Shown: one piece after another, positions 8,159-18,338 of the stretch | Layout of the letters: every line of letters starts with the position of its first letter | Numbering within the stretch: the stretch's first letter is position 1 | Source of the DNA: Shewanella sp. 10N.286.48.A6 | GTDB lineage: Bacteria > Pseudomonadota > Gammaproteobacteria > Enterobacterales > Shewanellaceae | NCBI RefSeq assembly: GCF_002873135.1 | Contig: NZ_MCVI01000020.1 | Coordinates: 1-52,037, forward strand | Direction of reading: 5' to 3' | DNA length: 52,037 nucleotides | Notes under the pieces: model-generated | Seen by the model: only the letters and a program-made list of their open reading frames with translations | Database searches by the model: none | What the model was told of the DNA's origin: nothing | Translations under genes and position numbers: made by a program

Positions 8159-10093
8159 TCAGTAAGCAAACTTGCGTTCGGCTTCGCTGAACATAGGGGC
8201 ATCGCGACCCTCTTGTTGCTGATAGATCATTCTATAGCTCAGTACGGCTTGCACATATTCCCGGGTTTCCTTAAAGGGAATGGTTTCGATAAAGCTCATG
8301 ACATCCAGTTTTCCGTCAGACTCTTTTAACCAACGGGTGACCCTGTGGGGGCCGGCATTATAGGCTGCTGTGGCGAGCACGCGATTTTGATCAAACTGTT
8401 TGAGCAATTGGCCGTAATAAGCGCTACCAAGTTGAACATTATAATTTACCTTATATAGGTCATTTTTATTGTTAAATTTGAGCTTATTTTTTCGGGCGGT
8501 TTCTTTTGCTGTTGCGGGCATGAGTTGCATTAATCCGCGCGCACCCACACCCGAGGTGGCATAAGGGTAAAACGCACTTTCGCGGCGGGCGATTGCGCGT
8601 ATTTCATCTATCTCAACCTGATATTTTTTACTGGCTTGTTCAAATTCGTTTTGAGCGGCGTTAGGAAAGCGCAATTGCAAACTATTCCATTGTCTGGCTT
8701 GTATGCTGGCTTCGACGCTATAATCAAACCAGCCATTTTTAAGGGCGAGTAGGCCATATTCAGCCTTCATCGCGGTATCATGGCGGCGCAGCAAATGAAC
8801 CCATTCACTGCGAGCATCGCGGGTTTTATCGATGGCAATCAATTCGATAATTCTGGCAAGCCCTGGGTCATCATGAAGTTTTTTGGCAAGCAGTGGCGAT
8901 GACTGTAACTTGTCATTATTTAACGCCAGCGGGGCCTTTATGGATTGGGCGGCGTAAAAACCATAAAAATTACGTGCTTGGCTAAGTTGCTTCGTTATCT
9001 TGTCTGCTTGGGTTTTATCTGTGGTTTTATTTATGCGTGCGCTCCAATACTGCCAGCGAGAGTCATCAATGACATCATCACTGAGTAAGGTTAGATAGTG
9101 TTTGATTGCTTTTGTATCTTGCGCTGCGATTGCCCAGCGCAAACGAATTTGAAATAAGTCATCAGAGTCTAAAATCGGTAAGCTTGCATCAATGTGTTCC
9201 AGTAAATCAGCTTCTTTTCTGATTAATGCTCGGCGGACAATATAACGATTAAGTTGTTGGCCTTTGATGGCATTAAAACGGTTAGCTTTATCATATTTCT
9301 TATATAATTTTACCGCTTGTTTTAAGTCTTTTCTGGCAAGTTTTCTGAGCCCAACATTAACAATATCCGCCACAATGGGCGTTTTAGAAGAAAACTTTTT
9401 GGTATTACGTAGGCTGTTGGGATCGCGATAAACTGAAATTAGTAAATCGGCCTCAGCTTTATTTTTGGTGATTTTTCTGGATAGGTATTGGGTTAAGCCA
9501 TATTGGTTTTCATTAAAACTAAGTAACATTCTTGACCAAATTAATGCTTGGGTTCTTTTACCGGCCTTGGTCCATTGACTAAATAACACATCACAAGCCT
9601 TGGGGCGTGAGCGACCATAAAGCCACAGTTTTTCAGCGCCGTCATAAGCGATGTTGTTATTGCCTTGAGATAATTGAGCGCGGTAATAGTAACACTGCAA
9701 GGTGACATCATTAGGGGCGTTAGGTGAGATGGCTAAAAAGTTTTGCCACTGCTTTTTCTCGCCAGCATTTTTCAAATAGCGATAACGTAAGCCGTTATAA
9801 AGCGGAGTGGTATTAAACTGCTCGATGGCTTTATGGGCCTGAGTTCCACTCATTTTTATAATGTCGGCTACTTGCTCATGGTAATCAAGGTAGACAGTTA
9901 ATGGGTAATCACCCAACTGCTTACGTAGCTTTTGGTATTGGTTGAGCTGTTGTTTATCTAGCGCTTTGCGGGCATCAAGATACAATTGTTGCTGGGGGCT
10001 TAAACTTGATTCTTCAGCATGGGCGAGATTAACGCTAGCTGACAGCCACAATAACCCTTGAAAAAATACAAAACTAACCAATATGTTGCGCAT
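8159..10093 (-). CDS. slt: Soluble lytic murein transglycosylase
   Basis: A periplasmic enzyme that cleaves the glycan strands of peptidoglycan and leaves 1,6-anhydro ends. The C-terminal SLT domain shows the catalytic glutamate in ARRESAF, followed by GARGLMQLMPATA and the closing ATAAYNAGPHRV motif. The long alpha-helical N-terminal part is the ring-shaped superhelix of Slt70. The frame opens at 10138, but the first 15 codons look untranslated. ATG at 10093 gives a clean signal peptide (MRNILVS to NLAHA) and a GGAG upstream. The resulting 644 residues match the family's usual length. It stands alone in this strand segment. Confidence 0.93.
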   Translation of the reverse strand: MRNILVSFVFFQGLLWLSASVNLAHAEESSLSPQQQLYLDARKALDKQQLNQYQKLRKQLGDYPLTVYLDYHEQVADIIKMSGTQAHKAIEQFNTTPLYNGLRYRYLKNAGEKKQWQNFLAISPNAPNDVTLQCYYYRAQLSQGNNNIAYDGAEKLWLYGRSRPKACDVLFSQWTKAGKRTQALIWSRMLLSFNENQYGLTQYLSRKITKNKAEADLLISVYRDPNSLRNTKKFSSKTPIVADIVNVGLRKLARKDLKQAVKLYKKYDKANRFNAIKGQQLNRYIVRRALIRKEADLLEHIDASLPILDSDDLFQIRLRWAIAAQDTKAIKHYLTLLSDDVIDDSRWQYWSARINKTTDKTQADKITKQLSQARNFYGFYAAQSIKAPLALNNDKLQSSPLLAKKLHDDPGLARIIELIAIDKTRDARSEWVHLLRRHDTAMKAEYGLLALKNGWFDYSVEASIQARQWNSLQLRFPNAAQNEFEQASKKYQVEIDEIRAIARRESAFYPYATSGVGARGLMQLMPATAKETARKNKLKFNNKNDLYKVNYNVQLGSAYYGQLLKQFDQNRVLATAAYNAGPHRVTRWLKESDGKLDVMSFIETIPFKETREYVQAVLSYRMIYQQQEGRDAPMFSEAERKFAY

Positions 10094-10299
10094 AATAATG
10101 AGAATCTCCGCCTCAGTATGACATCTTTTGCGAACCAAACTGTTTGAATCTAATTAATAAATAGTATCTATTAAGCTGCATTATCAATATTAGCCAAGTG
10201 TCTATTTTTGCTTAAGGTGTTGCCACCTCAAGCCAAAGAATAGTGCAATTAGCTATAATTGCTCATAAAAATTGCTCATAAAAACTGAATTAAAACCGC

Positions 10300-11781
10300 T
10301 TATGACTCTTTAGAGTCATCTAAGGCTTTATTTATTAATTGAGGATCAAGGTTTTTACTGGTTTCAACGCCCAACTTTTGCATAACATGGGCTTGCCTTA
10401 TTAAATTACCTTTACCTTGGGATAGTTTATTCATTGCTTGCTGGTAGGCTTTATCGGCAGTGTCTAAAGCGCGGCCAAGTTTATCCATGTCGTCAACATA
10501 GCTGCATAATTTATCGTAAATTTTACCTGCTTGGGCTGCGATACTTTGGGCATTTTGGTTTTGGTACTCATAGCGCCAAATATTGTTAATGGTGCGCAGT
10601 GCTACTAATAAGTTGGTTGGACTGACTAACATAATATTATGATCGAGGGCGAAGTTCACTAAGCTAGGATCTGACTCCAGAGCCAGTAAAAATGCAGGTT
10701 CTATTGGAATAAACATTAATACATAGTCGAGACTTTTTAGGCCGTGTAGCTTGTGATAGTCCTTATGGCTTAGGCCTTTAATGTGTTGACGAATAGATAA
10801 AGCCAGCTCTTTTATCGCTTGTTGCTGTACTAGCTCGTCTTCACTATTAAAGAAGCGCTCGTAGGCAATTAATGACATTTTGGCATCAATCACCACATCT
10901 TTTTGTTCAGGAAGGTGAACGATGACATCAGGTTTAAAGCGCTTACCTTGATCGTCTTTTAAATCTTGCTGAGTATGGTATTCATGGCCTTCACGTAGAC
11001 CACTTTCTTGTAGGACCCGCTCAAGGATGACTTCACCCCAATTACCTTGCTGCTTGTTATCGCCTTTGAGCGCCTTAGTAAGATTGACTGCATCTTGACT
11101 CATTCGCAAATTAAGTTCTTTGAGTGCATCAAGTTGATGTTTAAGGGCGCTGCGTTCAGTTTGCTCCTGGCTATAGGATTCTCTAACTTGTTGTCTAAAG
11201 CCTTCTAGCTGCTGTTTTAATGGCCCAAGCACGCCATCCATTTGGCTGACATTTTGCTTTTTAAAGTTTTCTGACTTCTCCTCGAAAATACGATTCGCCA
11301 GGTTTTCAAATTGCAGTTTTAGTCTTTCTTCGGCTGATTCTAGTAAGGCGATTTTGTCATTTAAAGCGGTTTTTTCGATATTAGCCTGCGCTTGAATACT
11401 TTGTTGAATCGCATTAGATTTAGACAGTGCTAGCTGGGTTTCCATGAATTTACGCTGGCCATCGTTTAACTGTTGTTCTAGTAATGGCACTCTTTCGGCA
11501 AAGGCTTCCATTTTAGCTAATTGACCAATCAATGACTCGAGCTTATTTTGAGTGAGCATTAGCGCATCTTGTTTGTCATCAATTTGCTCTGTAAGTGATT
11601 GCTGTTTAATTTCAAATTCAGCAGTTAATTGGCTCATTTCTTCAGCAATGCGTTGTCTGTGTTGCTCCCAGCGCTGACGGGTTAATCGCTGATTAAGTAG
11701 TGCGCCAATTAGAAGAGATAAAAAAGCGACGGCGGCTAAAACGATAATTTCGGGGATAGTTAAACTTGTAGGAAATGTCAT
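10300..11781 (-). CDS. rmuC: DNA recombination protein RmuC
   Basis: A membrane-anchored coiled-coil protein with a nuclease-like fold. In E. coli, rmuC mutants show more inversions at short inverted repeats. One hydrophobic helix lies at about residues 10-30, then a long coiled coil rich in Q, E, K and L to about 200. The RmuC domain follows, with motifs GNWGEVILERVLQESGL, VIDAKMSL and MFIPIEPAFLLAL. I set the start at ATG 11781 (MTFPTSLTI), which follows GCAGG; the frame upstream to 11838 has no better signal. Length is 493 residues. Confidence 0.92.
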   Translation of the reverse strand: MTFPTSLTIPEIIVLAAVAFLSLLIGALLNQRLTRQRWEQHRQRIAEEMSQLTAEFEIKQQSLTEQIDDKQDALMLTQNKLESLIGQLAKMEAFAERVPLLEQQLNDGQRKFMETQLALSKSNAIQQSIQAQANIEKTALNDKIALLESAEERLKLQFENLANRIFEEKSENFKKQNVSQMDGVLGPLKQQLEGFRQQVRESYSQEQTERSALKHQLDALKELNLRMSQDAVNLTKALKGDNKQQGNWGEVILERVLQESGLREGHEYHTQQDLKDDQGKRFKPDVIVHLPEQKDVVIDAKMSLIAYERFFNSEDELVQQQAIKELALSIRQHIKGLSHKDYHKLHGLKSLDYVLMFIPIEPAFLLALESDPSLVNFALDHNIMLVSPTNLLVALRTINNIWRYEYQNQNAQSIAAQAGKIYDKLCSYVDDMDKLGRALDTADKAYQQAMNKLSQGKGNLIRQAHVMQKLGVETSKNLDPQLINKALDDSKES

Positions 11782-11976
11782 GCAAAAAACCTGCAAAAAA
11801 TGATGCTTAAGATTCTCATGCAGGGCAGTACACTGCAAGACTCAAAAGGACTAATTAATACTTAAGCGCTTAATTATTAAACTCAAAACATCAAAATAGT
11901 AAACTTTTTGAAATTTTAACGCGTATTAGACTGTCTACTATTTATATCAAATGATAATAATTGAATGAGGTGACCT

Positions 11977-13011
11977 ATGGTGTCAAAGAAAGGTTTTTTC
12001 AAAGGCATTGCCAACCCACCATCATGGGCATTAAAAGAAAATCAAGTCACTCCAGAAACGGTGTTTCGGGATCGACGCAATATCGTTAAAGCCTTGGGGC
12101 TAGGCTCGCTCGGGGCTAGCTTGCCGGGGCAAGTGCAGGCGGGTTTGTTCGATTTATTTGGCAGCGACGATAAACCTGCGTTTGCGGTGCAAGGTATTGA
12201 TTATACAAAGCCTAGCCGCTTTCAAATCAATGATAAATTAACCCCAGAAGATAAAATTACCCGTCACAATAATTTCTATGAATTTGGCACTAATAAACAA
12301 GACCCGTTTGAAAATGCGCAATCATTTCAAGTTAATCCCTGGGAGCTTAAAATTGAAGGCTTAGTGGATAAACCGTTAACCTTAGATTTGAACGACTTAA
12401 CCAGTAAATTCGCCCTTGAAGAACGTATTTATCGCTTAAGATGTGTAGAGGCGTGGTCAATGGTGGTGCCTTGGGTAGGGTTTTCATTGGCTGAGTTATT
12501 GAAAATGGCAGGGGTATCTAATAAGGCAACTCATGTGGCCTTTGAGACCTTGTTTGACCCTGACCAAATGCCAGGGCAGCGAAATCGTTTAATGGGCGGC
12601 GGGATACATTACCCTTATGTAGAAGGGGTAACCATTGCTGAAGCCATGAATGAATTGCCATTTCTTGCCGTAGGCTTATATGGTAAAACCTTGCCGCCGC
12701 AAAATGGTGCGCCAGTGAGGTTAGTTTTACCTTGGAAGTATGGCTTTAAGAGTATTAAGTCCATCGTTAAAATTCGCGTTACCGATAAACAGCCACCTAC
12801 CAGTTGGAATCAATTAGCGCCAAGCGAATATGGTTTTTATGCCAATGTGAATCCGCAGGTTGATCATCCTCGTTGGTCGCAGGCCTCTGAGCGCAGTATT
12901 GGTGAAGGAGGCTTGTTTTCAGCCAAACGAATTCCAACACAAATGTTTAATGGTTATGGTGAGTCTGTGGCTGGTTTATATAACAATCTTGATTTGAGGA
13001 AGTATTATTAA
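11977..13011 (+). CDS. msrP: Methionine sulfoxide reductase MsrP, molybdopterin catalytic subunit
   Basis: A periplasmic Mo-molybdopterin enzyme that reduces methionine sulfoxide in envelope proteins, repairing oxidative damage. A Tat signal is visible with the twin arginine at residues 33-34 ([13 protein letters not shown]). The Mo-ligating cysteine is C156 in YRLRCVEAW, and the sulfite-oxidase-type fold follows ([28 protein letters not shown]). Length 344 is usual. GAGGTGACCT precedes the ATG. Its stop overlaps the start of msrQ by one base (TAATG), so the pair is coupled. Confidence 0.95.
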   Translation: MVSKKGFFKGIANPPSWALKENQVTPETVFRDRRNIVKALGLGSLGASLPGQVQAGLFDLFGSDDKPAFAVQGIDYTKPSRFQINDKLTPEDKITRHNNFYEFGTNKQDPFENAQSFQVNPWELKIEGLVDKPLTLDLNDLTSKFALEERIYRLRCVEAWSMVVPWVGFSLAELLKMAGVSNKATHVAFETLFDPDQMPGQRNRLMGGGIHYPYVEGVTIAEAMNELPFLAVGLYGKTLPPQNGAPVRLVLPWKYGFKSIKSIVKIRVTDKQPPTSWNQLAPSEYGFYANVNPQVDHPRWSQASERSIGEGGLFSAKRIPTQMFNGYGESVAGLYNNLDLRKYY

Positions 13012-13658
13012 TGCGCTTAACCCCGGGTGGTTTATTGTGGTTAAAAGGGCTTTTACACCTGAGTTTTATCTTACCGGTTGTTTACTTAATTATGCTGGTA
13101 TTGACCGATAATGCTGGTGGCGATCCGGTGCAATATATTATTCATTTTACCGGTATGGGCGCGATAAATGCTTTGGTGGTGACTTTAATGATCTCACCAT
13201 TGGCTAAGCTGACTAAACAAGGATTGTTATTGCAAACAAGGCGGCTGGTTGGCTTATATGTATTTGCCTATGCTTGTTTACATATTAGCGCCTTTATCAG
13301 TTTAGACTTGCTGTTTGCGTGGGGCTTTTTAGTTGAAGAAGTCATTAAACGGCCTTACATTTTAGTCGGGTTTAGCGGCTTTATTATTGCACTATTGCTA
13401 GCGGTGACGTCTTTTAAAGCATTAAGGCGCAATATGGGCAGGCGCTGGCAATCATTACATAATTGGATTTATGTGTTAGCGATATTGGCGCCGATTCATT
13501 TTTATTGGTCAGTTAAATCAGAGATTATTGAACCGAGTATTTATATTGCTGTGATAGCGTGTTTGTTATGGCTAAGAAGACGCCAAATTAGTCACTGGTT
13601 GATGCCGAAATCAAAATTGAGGGCGAAAGTTAATACGAATGCTAAAAGCCAAACCTGA
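13011..13658 (+). CDS. msrQ: MsrQ heme-binding membrane subunit
   Basis: A 215-residue inner-membrane b-heme protein that passes electrons from the respiratory chain to MsrP. Six hydrophobic segments are visible, of the ferric-reductase-like family. Likely heme histidines lie in the helices containing YACLHISAF and WQSLHNWIYVLAILAPIHF. It begins on the last base of the msrP stop codon. A bidirectional terminator follows at 13738-13766. Confidence 0.93.
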   Translation: MRLTPGGLLWLKGLLHLSFILPVVYLIMLVLTDNAGGDPVQYIIHFTGMGAINALVVTLMISPLAKLTKQGLLLQTRRLVGLYVFAYACLHISAFISLDLLFAWGFLVEEVIKRPYILVGFSGFIIALLLAVTSFKALRRNMGRRWQSLHNWIYVLAILAPIHFYWSVKSEIIEPSIYIAVIACLLWLRRRQISHWLMPKSKLRAKVNTNAKSQT

Positions 13659-13737
13659 ATATTTAAGGTTTTTGAGTAGTTGAATTTTGAACGCTTAAGC
13701 TTAAAGGCTATAAGCTTGAAGATTTAACTGATGACAA

Positions 13738-13766
13738 AAAAATACCGACAAAGTGTCGGTATTTTT
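13738..13766. terminator. Bidirectional terminator between msrPQ and a converging gene
   Basis: A perfect 13-bp inverted repeat (AAAAATACCGACA with its complement, 3-base loop AAG) gives a T run on both strands. It separates msrQ from the minus-strand gene ending at 13792. Confidence 0.85.
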
Positions 13767-13791
13767 ATGGCTAGCATTTATTGAAAAGCAA

Positions 13792-14139
13792 TTATCTGAA
13801 TAAACAGTCTTTATTTTTAGCTTGTTTACCTAAGCCATTCACCGAGTAACTGGCAAACAGACTAAATAGCATGACACCGCACATAATGGCAGCTAGTCGC
13901 AGCCAAGGTTGCTCCATGGCTATTCGTAGATCAATATATTGAACAGTGCTTACGCCCCATACCCCGATAGTGCCTAATACCAAGCCGATTTGGATTATTC
14001 GGTTTAAAAAGTTGTTTTTAAAAGCCAAAAGTAATGGCATAACCGCACAAGTGATTACTAATGGCATTTGGCCGTAACGCAAAAAATGTGCGCCAAGTAA
14101 CATGTACGCTAAGGTAATTAATAGTACGCGCCACCACAT
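13792..14139 (-). CDS. Small integral membrane protein of unknown function
   Basis: I do not recognise the family. With the start at ATG 14139 (MWWRVLLITLAYML), preceded by GGAG, it has 115 residues and four hydrophobic segments joined by short loops. The tail is basic (GKQAKNKDCLFR). A longer frame to 14208 exists but adds a charged stretch without a ribosome site. It is a single gene between convergent msrPQ and the tRNA-Pro; nothing in the context suggests a role. Confidence 0.6.
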   Translation of the reverse strand: MWWRVLLITLAYMLLGAHFLRYGQMPLVITCAVMPLLLAFKNNFLNRIIQIGLVLGTIGVWGVSTVQYIDLRIAMEQPWLRLAAIMCGVMLFSLFASYSVNGLGKQAKNKDCLFR

Positions 14140-14482
14140 AGGGATTCTCCGAAAAACTGACAATTGCTTAATGATCTTCTTAAGCAAGGGTGTTGAAAGA
14201 TGACGCAATATAACCGATTTGCTAATGCAAATTTCTAATCTCTATCACATATTCAATAGAGAATAGTTCTTTAGGTGACAAAGCTTGCTGAAAGCGCTGA
14301 AAGTGAGATTTAAGGATTAAATCTAGGCTTGGGATTATGTGGTGATATTGTCATTGTATGGCAAGCACAGATGAAGTTATTAAGGTAATTTAAGCCTCTG
14401 AGCTTAATAATGAGTATTGATTTTATGTGTTATTTAGGCAAACGAGAAACTTAAAGAAGGGGTAACGCTAAAGCAGAAGAAT

Positions 14483-14559
14483 TGGTCGGGATAACAGGAT
14501 TTGAACCTGTGATCTCTTGTCCCCCAGACAAGCGCCTTACCGGACTAGGCCATATCCCG
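14483..14559 (-). tRNA. tRNA-Pro (GGG)
   Basis: On the minus strand the 77 bases fold as a full cloverleaf. The acceptor stem is CGGGATA/TATCCCG with discriminator A and encoded CCA. The D arm is GCC/GGC. The anticodon arm is CTTGT-CTGGGGG-ACAAG, giving anticodon GGG. The T arm is ACAGG-TTCAAAT-CCTGT. It stands alone, with about 200 bases of unassigned sequence on the yejM side and 270 on the other. Confidence 0.95.
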
Positions 14560-14758
14560 AACGTCATTCTTTAGCTAGATTACCTAGAAGGTATTTGCGC
14601 CGCAACAATAAAATGCAAAATTGAATTTAAATGATTAATAAACAGGCATTTGCTTTGTGGCTTTTACATCTTTAGTTATCTTTTGCTTGGAAAACAGGCA
14701 ATATTTTCTGACGACTAAACTGAGATTGAGTTAAATAGCATCAACCACGGTTCAATGG

Positions 14759-16549
14759 TTATTTATTGTAAAGCCTTCGACCTTCGCGCATGACCTGAAT
14801 TAGCTCAGGAGCACTGAGTTTTCGCTTAAGACGTTTTTTGTAGTCGATATCATAAATTCGATATTTTCCGTGTCTGCCTAGAACCGTAATCTCATCTTGT
14901 TGGTATATTGCAAAGGTACTGCTATCACCGATATAGACCCAGCTCTTCTCACTGGGTTGTAATAGGTTGTATCCAGAGCTGTAATCGGTGATCGGGTTAT
15001 TACAGTGCAGTGCTTGCCCCATGATTGTCGGTACTACGCCATAGTGGCTAGTACGATAATTTACGGTATCAGAGGTTGTTTTAGGCCAATGCATGACAAA
15101 GGGCACTTTGACATTAGCAGGTGAAAGATCCTGATTAACTTCACGAGGATTACTACTGAAAATTTGCCCATGGGTACCGGTGACAATGACTAAGGTTTGA
15201 TCATCAAGGTTAGCAAGCAGTTGTTGTATTTGCTGATCGATAAAGAATAGCGACTGCCTGTATTGGTTATATAGCACTTTTTCAGCAGGTTTTAAGCTTA
15301 GATGGGGCTTAACAGTTTCAATGCCTAAAAAGCCAATTGGGGTGTCATAGTGCTTAGTGGCAGATAAGTTTACCAATGAAAACCACGGTGAGGCTTGCTG
15401 AGCTTGCCATTGAATAAATAGCTCAGTATTTTTTATGTCGGTTTGCGCGCTGCCAATATCGCTATGGCTTAGGTGCATATCCATACCGTCAAAAATGGCA
15501 TGGTTGGCTAATTCGTCGGCATTGTCTTGGGGCATAAATACCGCTTGATGATAGCCTTGTTCTGACAATATTTGGGTTAATACTGGCGCAGTATGCTCGA
15601 ACGCTTTTTTATCACTATAGCTCCCTTGTAAGCCATAAAGTAAGGCAAACATACCGGTATTAAATTGGTTGCCACCACTAAAGTGTTCAGTGAATTGCTT
15701 ATTTTGCAGCTGATATTGGCTGAAAAACGGCATTGTTGCCGAGTTCACCATATCAGCTCTTAAACCGTCAACCGAGACGATTAGGATATTTTGTTGTTTT
15801 TGCGCTTTGCATTGCAGCGCAGCTATTGGGTAATTCAGTTGTTTTGATTTTGTTTGATAGGTCTTATCTGGCGCAGTGGTGCCTTCAATACCATGACTTT
15901 CCATAAATGAACGTGCCGTTGCCGGATAAGACAATGGCATGGTGTCATCAAAACGGGTAATTTGAGTGACATCATTAGCATCTGCCCAAATATGGATAAC
16001 ATGACTACTGACAAAACAAATACCGATAAAGGCTATGACTTTATTACCTAACTGCTTTTTCTCTATTTTTTCAATTCGTTTCCACAGAAAATTCGCGGCT
16101 GTGAGCTCAATTAAAATAATGCCGATAGGAGTAGCAATATAAGAGGTGTTACCTAATAGGGCATTGAGATCTGACCAGGCTAAGTCAAAAGCGAATGGAC
16201 TTAAGTGAATACCATAATCATCAAATATTACGGTGTCATAAAGTAAAATACATAAGCCGAGGGTTGCGATTAAGGCAGCATAACCCCGTAGGATTTTTGA
16301 ATAAGGTAGTAATAATGTGGCAGGAAAAAGAAAAACGACGTAAACAATAAAAGCCAAAAAGCTAAAATGACCAATACTGCTAATGGCTAAGTAACCCCAA
16401 CCTATGAGGGTTTCAGGGTAACCCACACTACTGAGGTATCGCGTTCCCACAATAATGGCTAACAAGCCATTAAAGAAGGCAAACCAGTGGCCCCAGTTAA
16501 CAAGACGTGACACTTTGTCACGGGTCATTTGTTTTTTGCGCTCAACCAT
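14759..16549 (-). CDS. yejM: YejM/PbgA inner-membrane LPS-homeostasis protein
   Basis: An inner-membrane protein with a periplasmic sulfatase/alkaline-phosphatase-like domain. In E. coli it senses LPS and restrains LapB-FtsH degradation of LpxC. Five N-terminal membrane segments occupy roughly residues 15-195. The periplasmic domain starts with NILIVSVDGLRADMV and carries a further VIVTGTHGQIF motif. Length is 596 residues, near the E. coli 586. The start MVERKKQ aligns in length with the known N-terminus before the VSRLVNWGHWFAFFN stretch. It lies just downstream of yejL, as in E. coli. Confidence 0.92.
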   Translation of the reverse strand: MVERKKQMTRDKVSRLVNWGHWFAFFNGLLAIIVGTRYLSSVGYPETLIGWGYLAISSIGHFSFLAFIVYVVFLFPATLLLPYSKILRGYAALIATLGLCILLYDTVIFDDYGIHLSPFAFDLAWSDLNALLGNTSYIATPIGIILIELTAANFLWKRIEKIEKKQLGNKVIAFIGICFVSSHVIHIWADANDVTQITRFDDTMPLSYPATARSFMESHGIEGTTAPDKTYQTKSKQLNYPIAALQCKAQKQQNILIVSVDGLRADMVNSATMPFFSQYQLQNKQFTEHFSGGNQFNTGMFALLYGLQGSYSDKKAFEHTAPVLTQILSEQGYHQAVFMPQDNADELANHAIFDGMDMHLSHSDIGSAQTDIKNTELFIQWQAQQASPWFSLVNLSATKHYDTPIGFLGIETVKPHLSLKPAEKVLYNQYRQSLFFIDQQIQQLLANLDDQTLVIVTGTHGQIFSSNPREVNQDLSPANVKVPFVMHWPKTTSDTVNYRTSHYGVVPTIMGQALHCNNPITDYSSGYNLLQPSEKSWVYIGDSSTFAIYQQDEITVLGRHGKYRIYDIDYKKRLKRKLSAPELIQVMREGRRLYNK

Positions 16550-16625
16550 GCGGTATCGTTTTCCTAATTCGTATTAATCAAAAATAACAGGATAATTGAT
16601 TAATTTAAATGCCTTTTAATAATAC

Positions 16626-16844
16626 TTAACTGGTTTTTACAGATTGAGCCAAGGCTTTAGCGAATTGCTCTGCTACTGCTTGACGAGATTCACTGGGTAC
16701 CTTGTTTTCCAATAAGTGAGAAACGCAGTTACCTAGCACCATCAAGCTTAAATCTGTAGGCGCTTGATGCTTATTCAGCACTGCTAATAGCTCAGAAATT
16801 AATGCTTCAACTTGGGTGTTGGTGTATTTAGATTGGATAGCCAT
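16626..16844 (-). CDS. yejL: YejL, conserved DUF1414 protein
   Basis: A 72-residue soluble protein matching the short YejL/DUF1414 family (MAIQSKYTNTQVEALISELL; HQAPTDLSLMVLGNCVSHLL). Its function is unknown. It precedes yejM on the same strand with a gap of about 75 bases and is divergent from yejK, the conserved arrangement in enteric bacteria and their relatives. Confidence 0.9.
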   Translation of the reverse strand: MAIQSKYTNTQVEALISELLAVLNKHQAPTDLSLMVLGNCVSHLLENKVPSESRQAVAEQFAKALAQSVKTS

Positions 16845-17109
16845 ATTCGAAATCGTTCAAAAAGTAATGAATTAGCACGTGATTATATCGGATTTAAAGC
16901 TGATACGCTGCAAGTTTCTGTTGCTGGGTGTTAGTGATTATGGGGTTTATAGCTGGTGTTTTCTAAAGCGGACAGAACATCAGTTTAACCCTTGGATCTC
17001 AGGAGATGCATTTGACGTAATTTGACGGTTTTATTTTTAGATTTTTGAACACGGTCTGTTATGATATCTACCGCTATTTCGCTTCCATCACAAAGATCAG
17101 TTAGGGCTT

Positions 17110-18138
17110 ATGAGCATTAATATCGAACAAGCAATTATCCATGAAATTTCTCAAGATAGTCAGGGGCAACTAAGTTGTCGTTTAAGACCTCAGCCACTAT
17201 TAAATAGCAGCGCCGTAGAAGCGATGTTAGAAGAATTACACCAAACCTATACCGGTAAAGCGGGTAAAGGTTTTGGCTTTTTTGGAACCCACGGCGAAGA
17301 TGGCGAAGCAAACCCCGCTTTTTCTGATGCATTAAGTGAATACCGCAGTGGTGAATTAGGCTTTGTTGAGTTTAGCAGTGCTGCCAGTAAGCTTTTACAA
17401 GAAGAACTCGCTAAATATGATTTTAGCCAAGGCGGTTTTTTATTAATGTCTTGCTATACCAACATGACTAGCGATTATTTGTTTGTCGCCTTGCTTAATG
17501 CCAAGCCTTCAATGACGGTACTTGATGATATGGAGTTGTCGCAAAATAATCATCTTGATTTAACTAATGTCCAACTTGCCGCCAGAATTGATTTAACCGA
17601 ATGGCAAGCAGACAAAGCTTCACGTAAATATATTTCATTTGTCAGAGGCCGCGCGGGCCGAAAAGTGGCAGACTTCTTCCTTGATTTTATGGGCTGTGTT
17701 GAAGGGGTAAATACGAAAGCGCAAAATAAAACCCTTATGCATGCAGTTGAAGATTTCGTAGCTAGCAGCGAATTAACCAAAGATGAACGTCAACAGTGCC
17801 GCGACAAGGTATTCGAGTATTGTTCAGAAAGAGCTGATGAAGGCGCTGATATTGAAGTCAAAGATTTAGCGGATGAACTTGCCGACTCTGGTATGGATTC
17901 GTTTTATGACTTTGCCTGCGGTGGATCTTATGAACTTGATGAAGAGTTTCCAGCAGATAAGGCCAGTTTACGTACCTTGAAGAAGTTTTCAGGTACCGGT
18001 GGCGGGGTAACATTAAGTTTTGATGGCGGCCATTTAGGTGAGCGAGTTATCTATGATCCTATTTCGGACACGATTTTGATTAAAGGCGTGCCTGCAAATT
18101 TAAAAGATCAATTAGACCGTCGCCTAAAAGGTGAATAA
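17110..18138 (+). CDS. yejK: Nucleoid-associated protein YejK/NdpA
   Basis: A 342-residue cytoplasmic protein of the NdpA/YejK family, associated with the nucleoid. Family sequence appears from the N-terminus ([16 protein letters not shown]) through [18 protein letters not shown] to the C-terminal [15 protein letters not shown]. Divergent from yejL-yejM with 265 bases between, where both promoters must lie; TATGAT near 17061 is a possible -10. A terminator follows. Confidence 0.93.
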   Translation: MSINIEQAIIHEISQDSQGQLSCRLRPQPLLNSSAVEAMLEELHQTYTGKAGKGFGFFGTHGEDGEANPAFSDALSEYRSGELGFVEFSSAASKLLQEELAKYDFSQGGFLLMSCYTNMTSDYLFVALLNAKPSMTVLDDMELSQNNHLDLTNVQLAARIDLTEWQADKASRKYISFVRGRAGRKVADFFLDFMGCVEGVNTKAQNKTLMHAVEDFVASSELTKDERQQCRDKVFEYCSERADEGADIEVKDLADELADSGMDSFYDFACGGSYELDEEFPADKASLRTLKKFSGTGGGVTLSFDGGHLGERVIYDPISDTILIKGVPANLKDQLDRRLKGE

Positions 18139-18155
18139 AGCAACGATTTACAATT

Positions 18156-18182
18156 AAAGTGTCCAAATGGGCACTTTTTTTT
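18156..18182 (+). terminator. Terminator of yejK
   Basis: AAAGTGTCC and GGGCACTTT pair with one G-U, around a 4-base loop AAAT, followed by a run of T residues. Confidence 0.75.
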
Positions 18183-18338
18183 GCACTTAATTTAAAGATT
18201 TAACGATTTCAGCACATTATTTAGGGGATTTGGCTATTTTTACATTTTTATCATGGCAATGTGTGTTCTTTTTAGTACACTAGCCAGCAAACTTAACCTA
18301 TTGTCAGTGGACGAGAAATCGACCACATTGGGGGATAC

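Noticed and set aside
11945..11970. Fur-like box upstream of msrP
   Set aside because: Only a short AATGATAAT-like stretch is seen, without the inverted second half.
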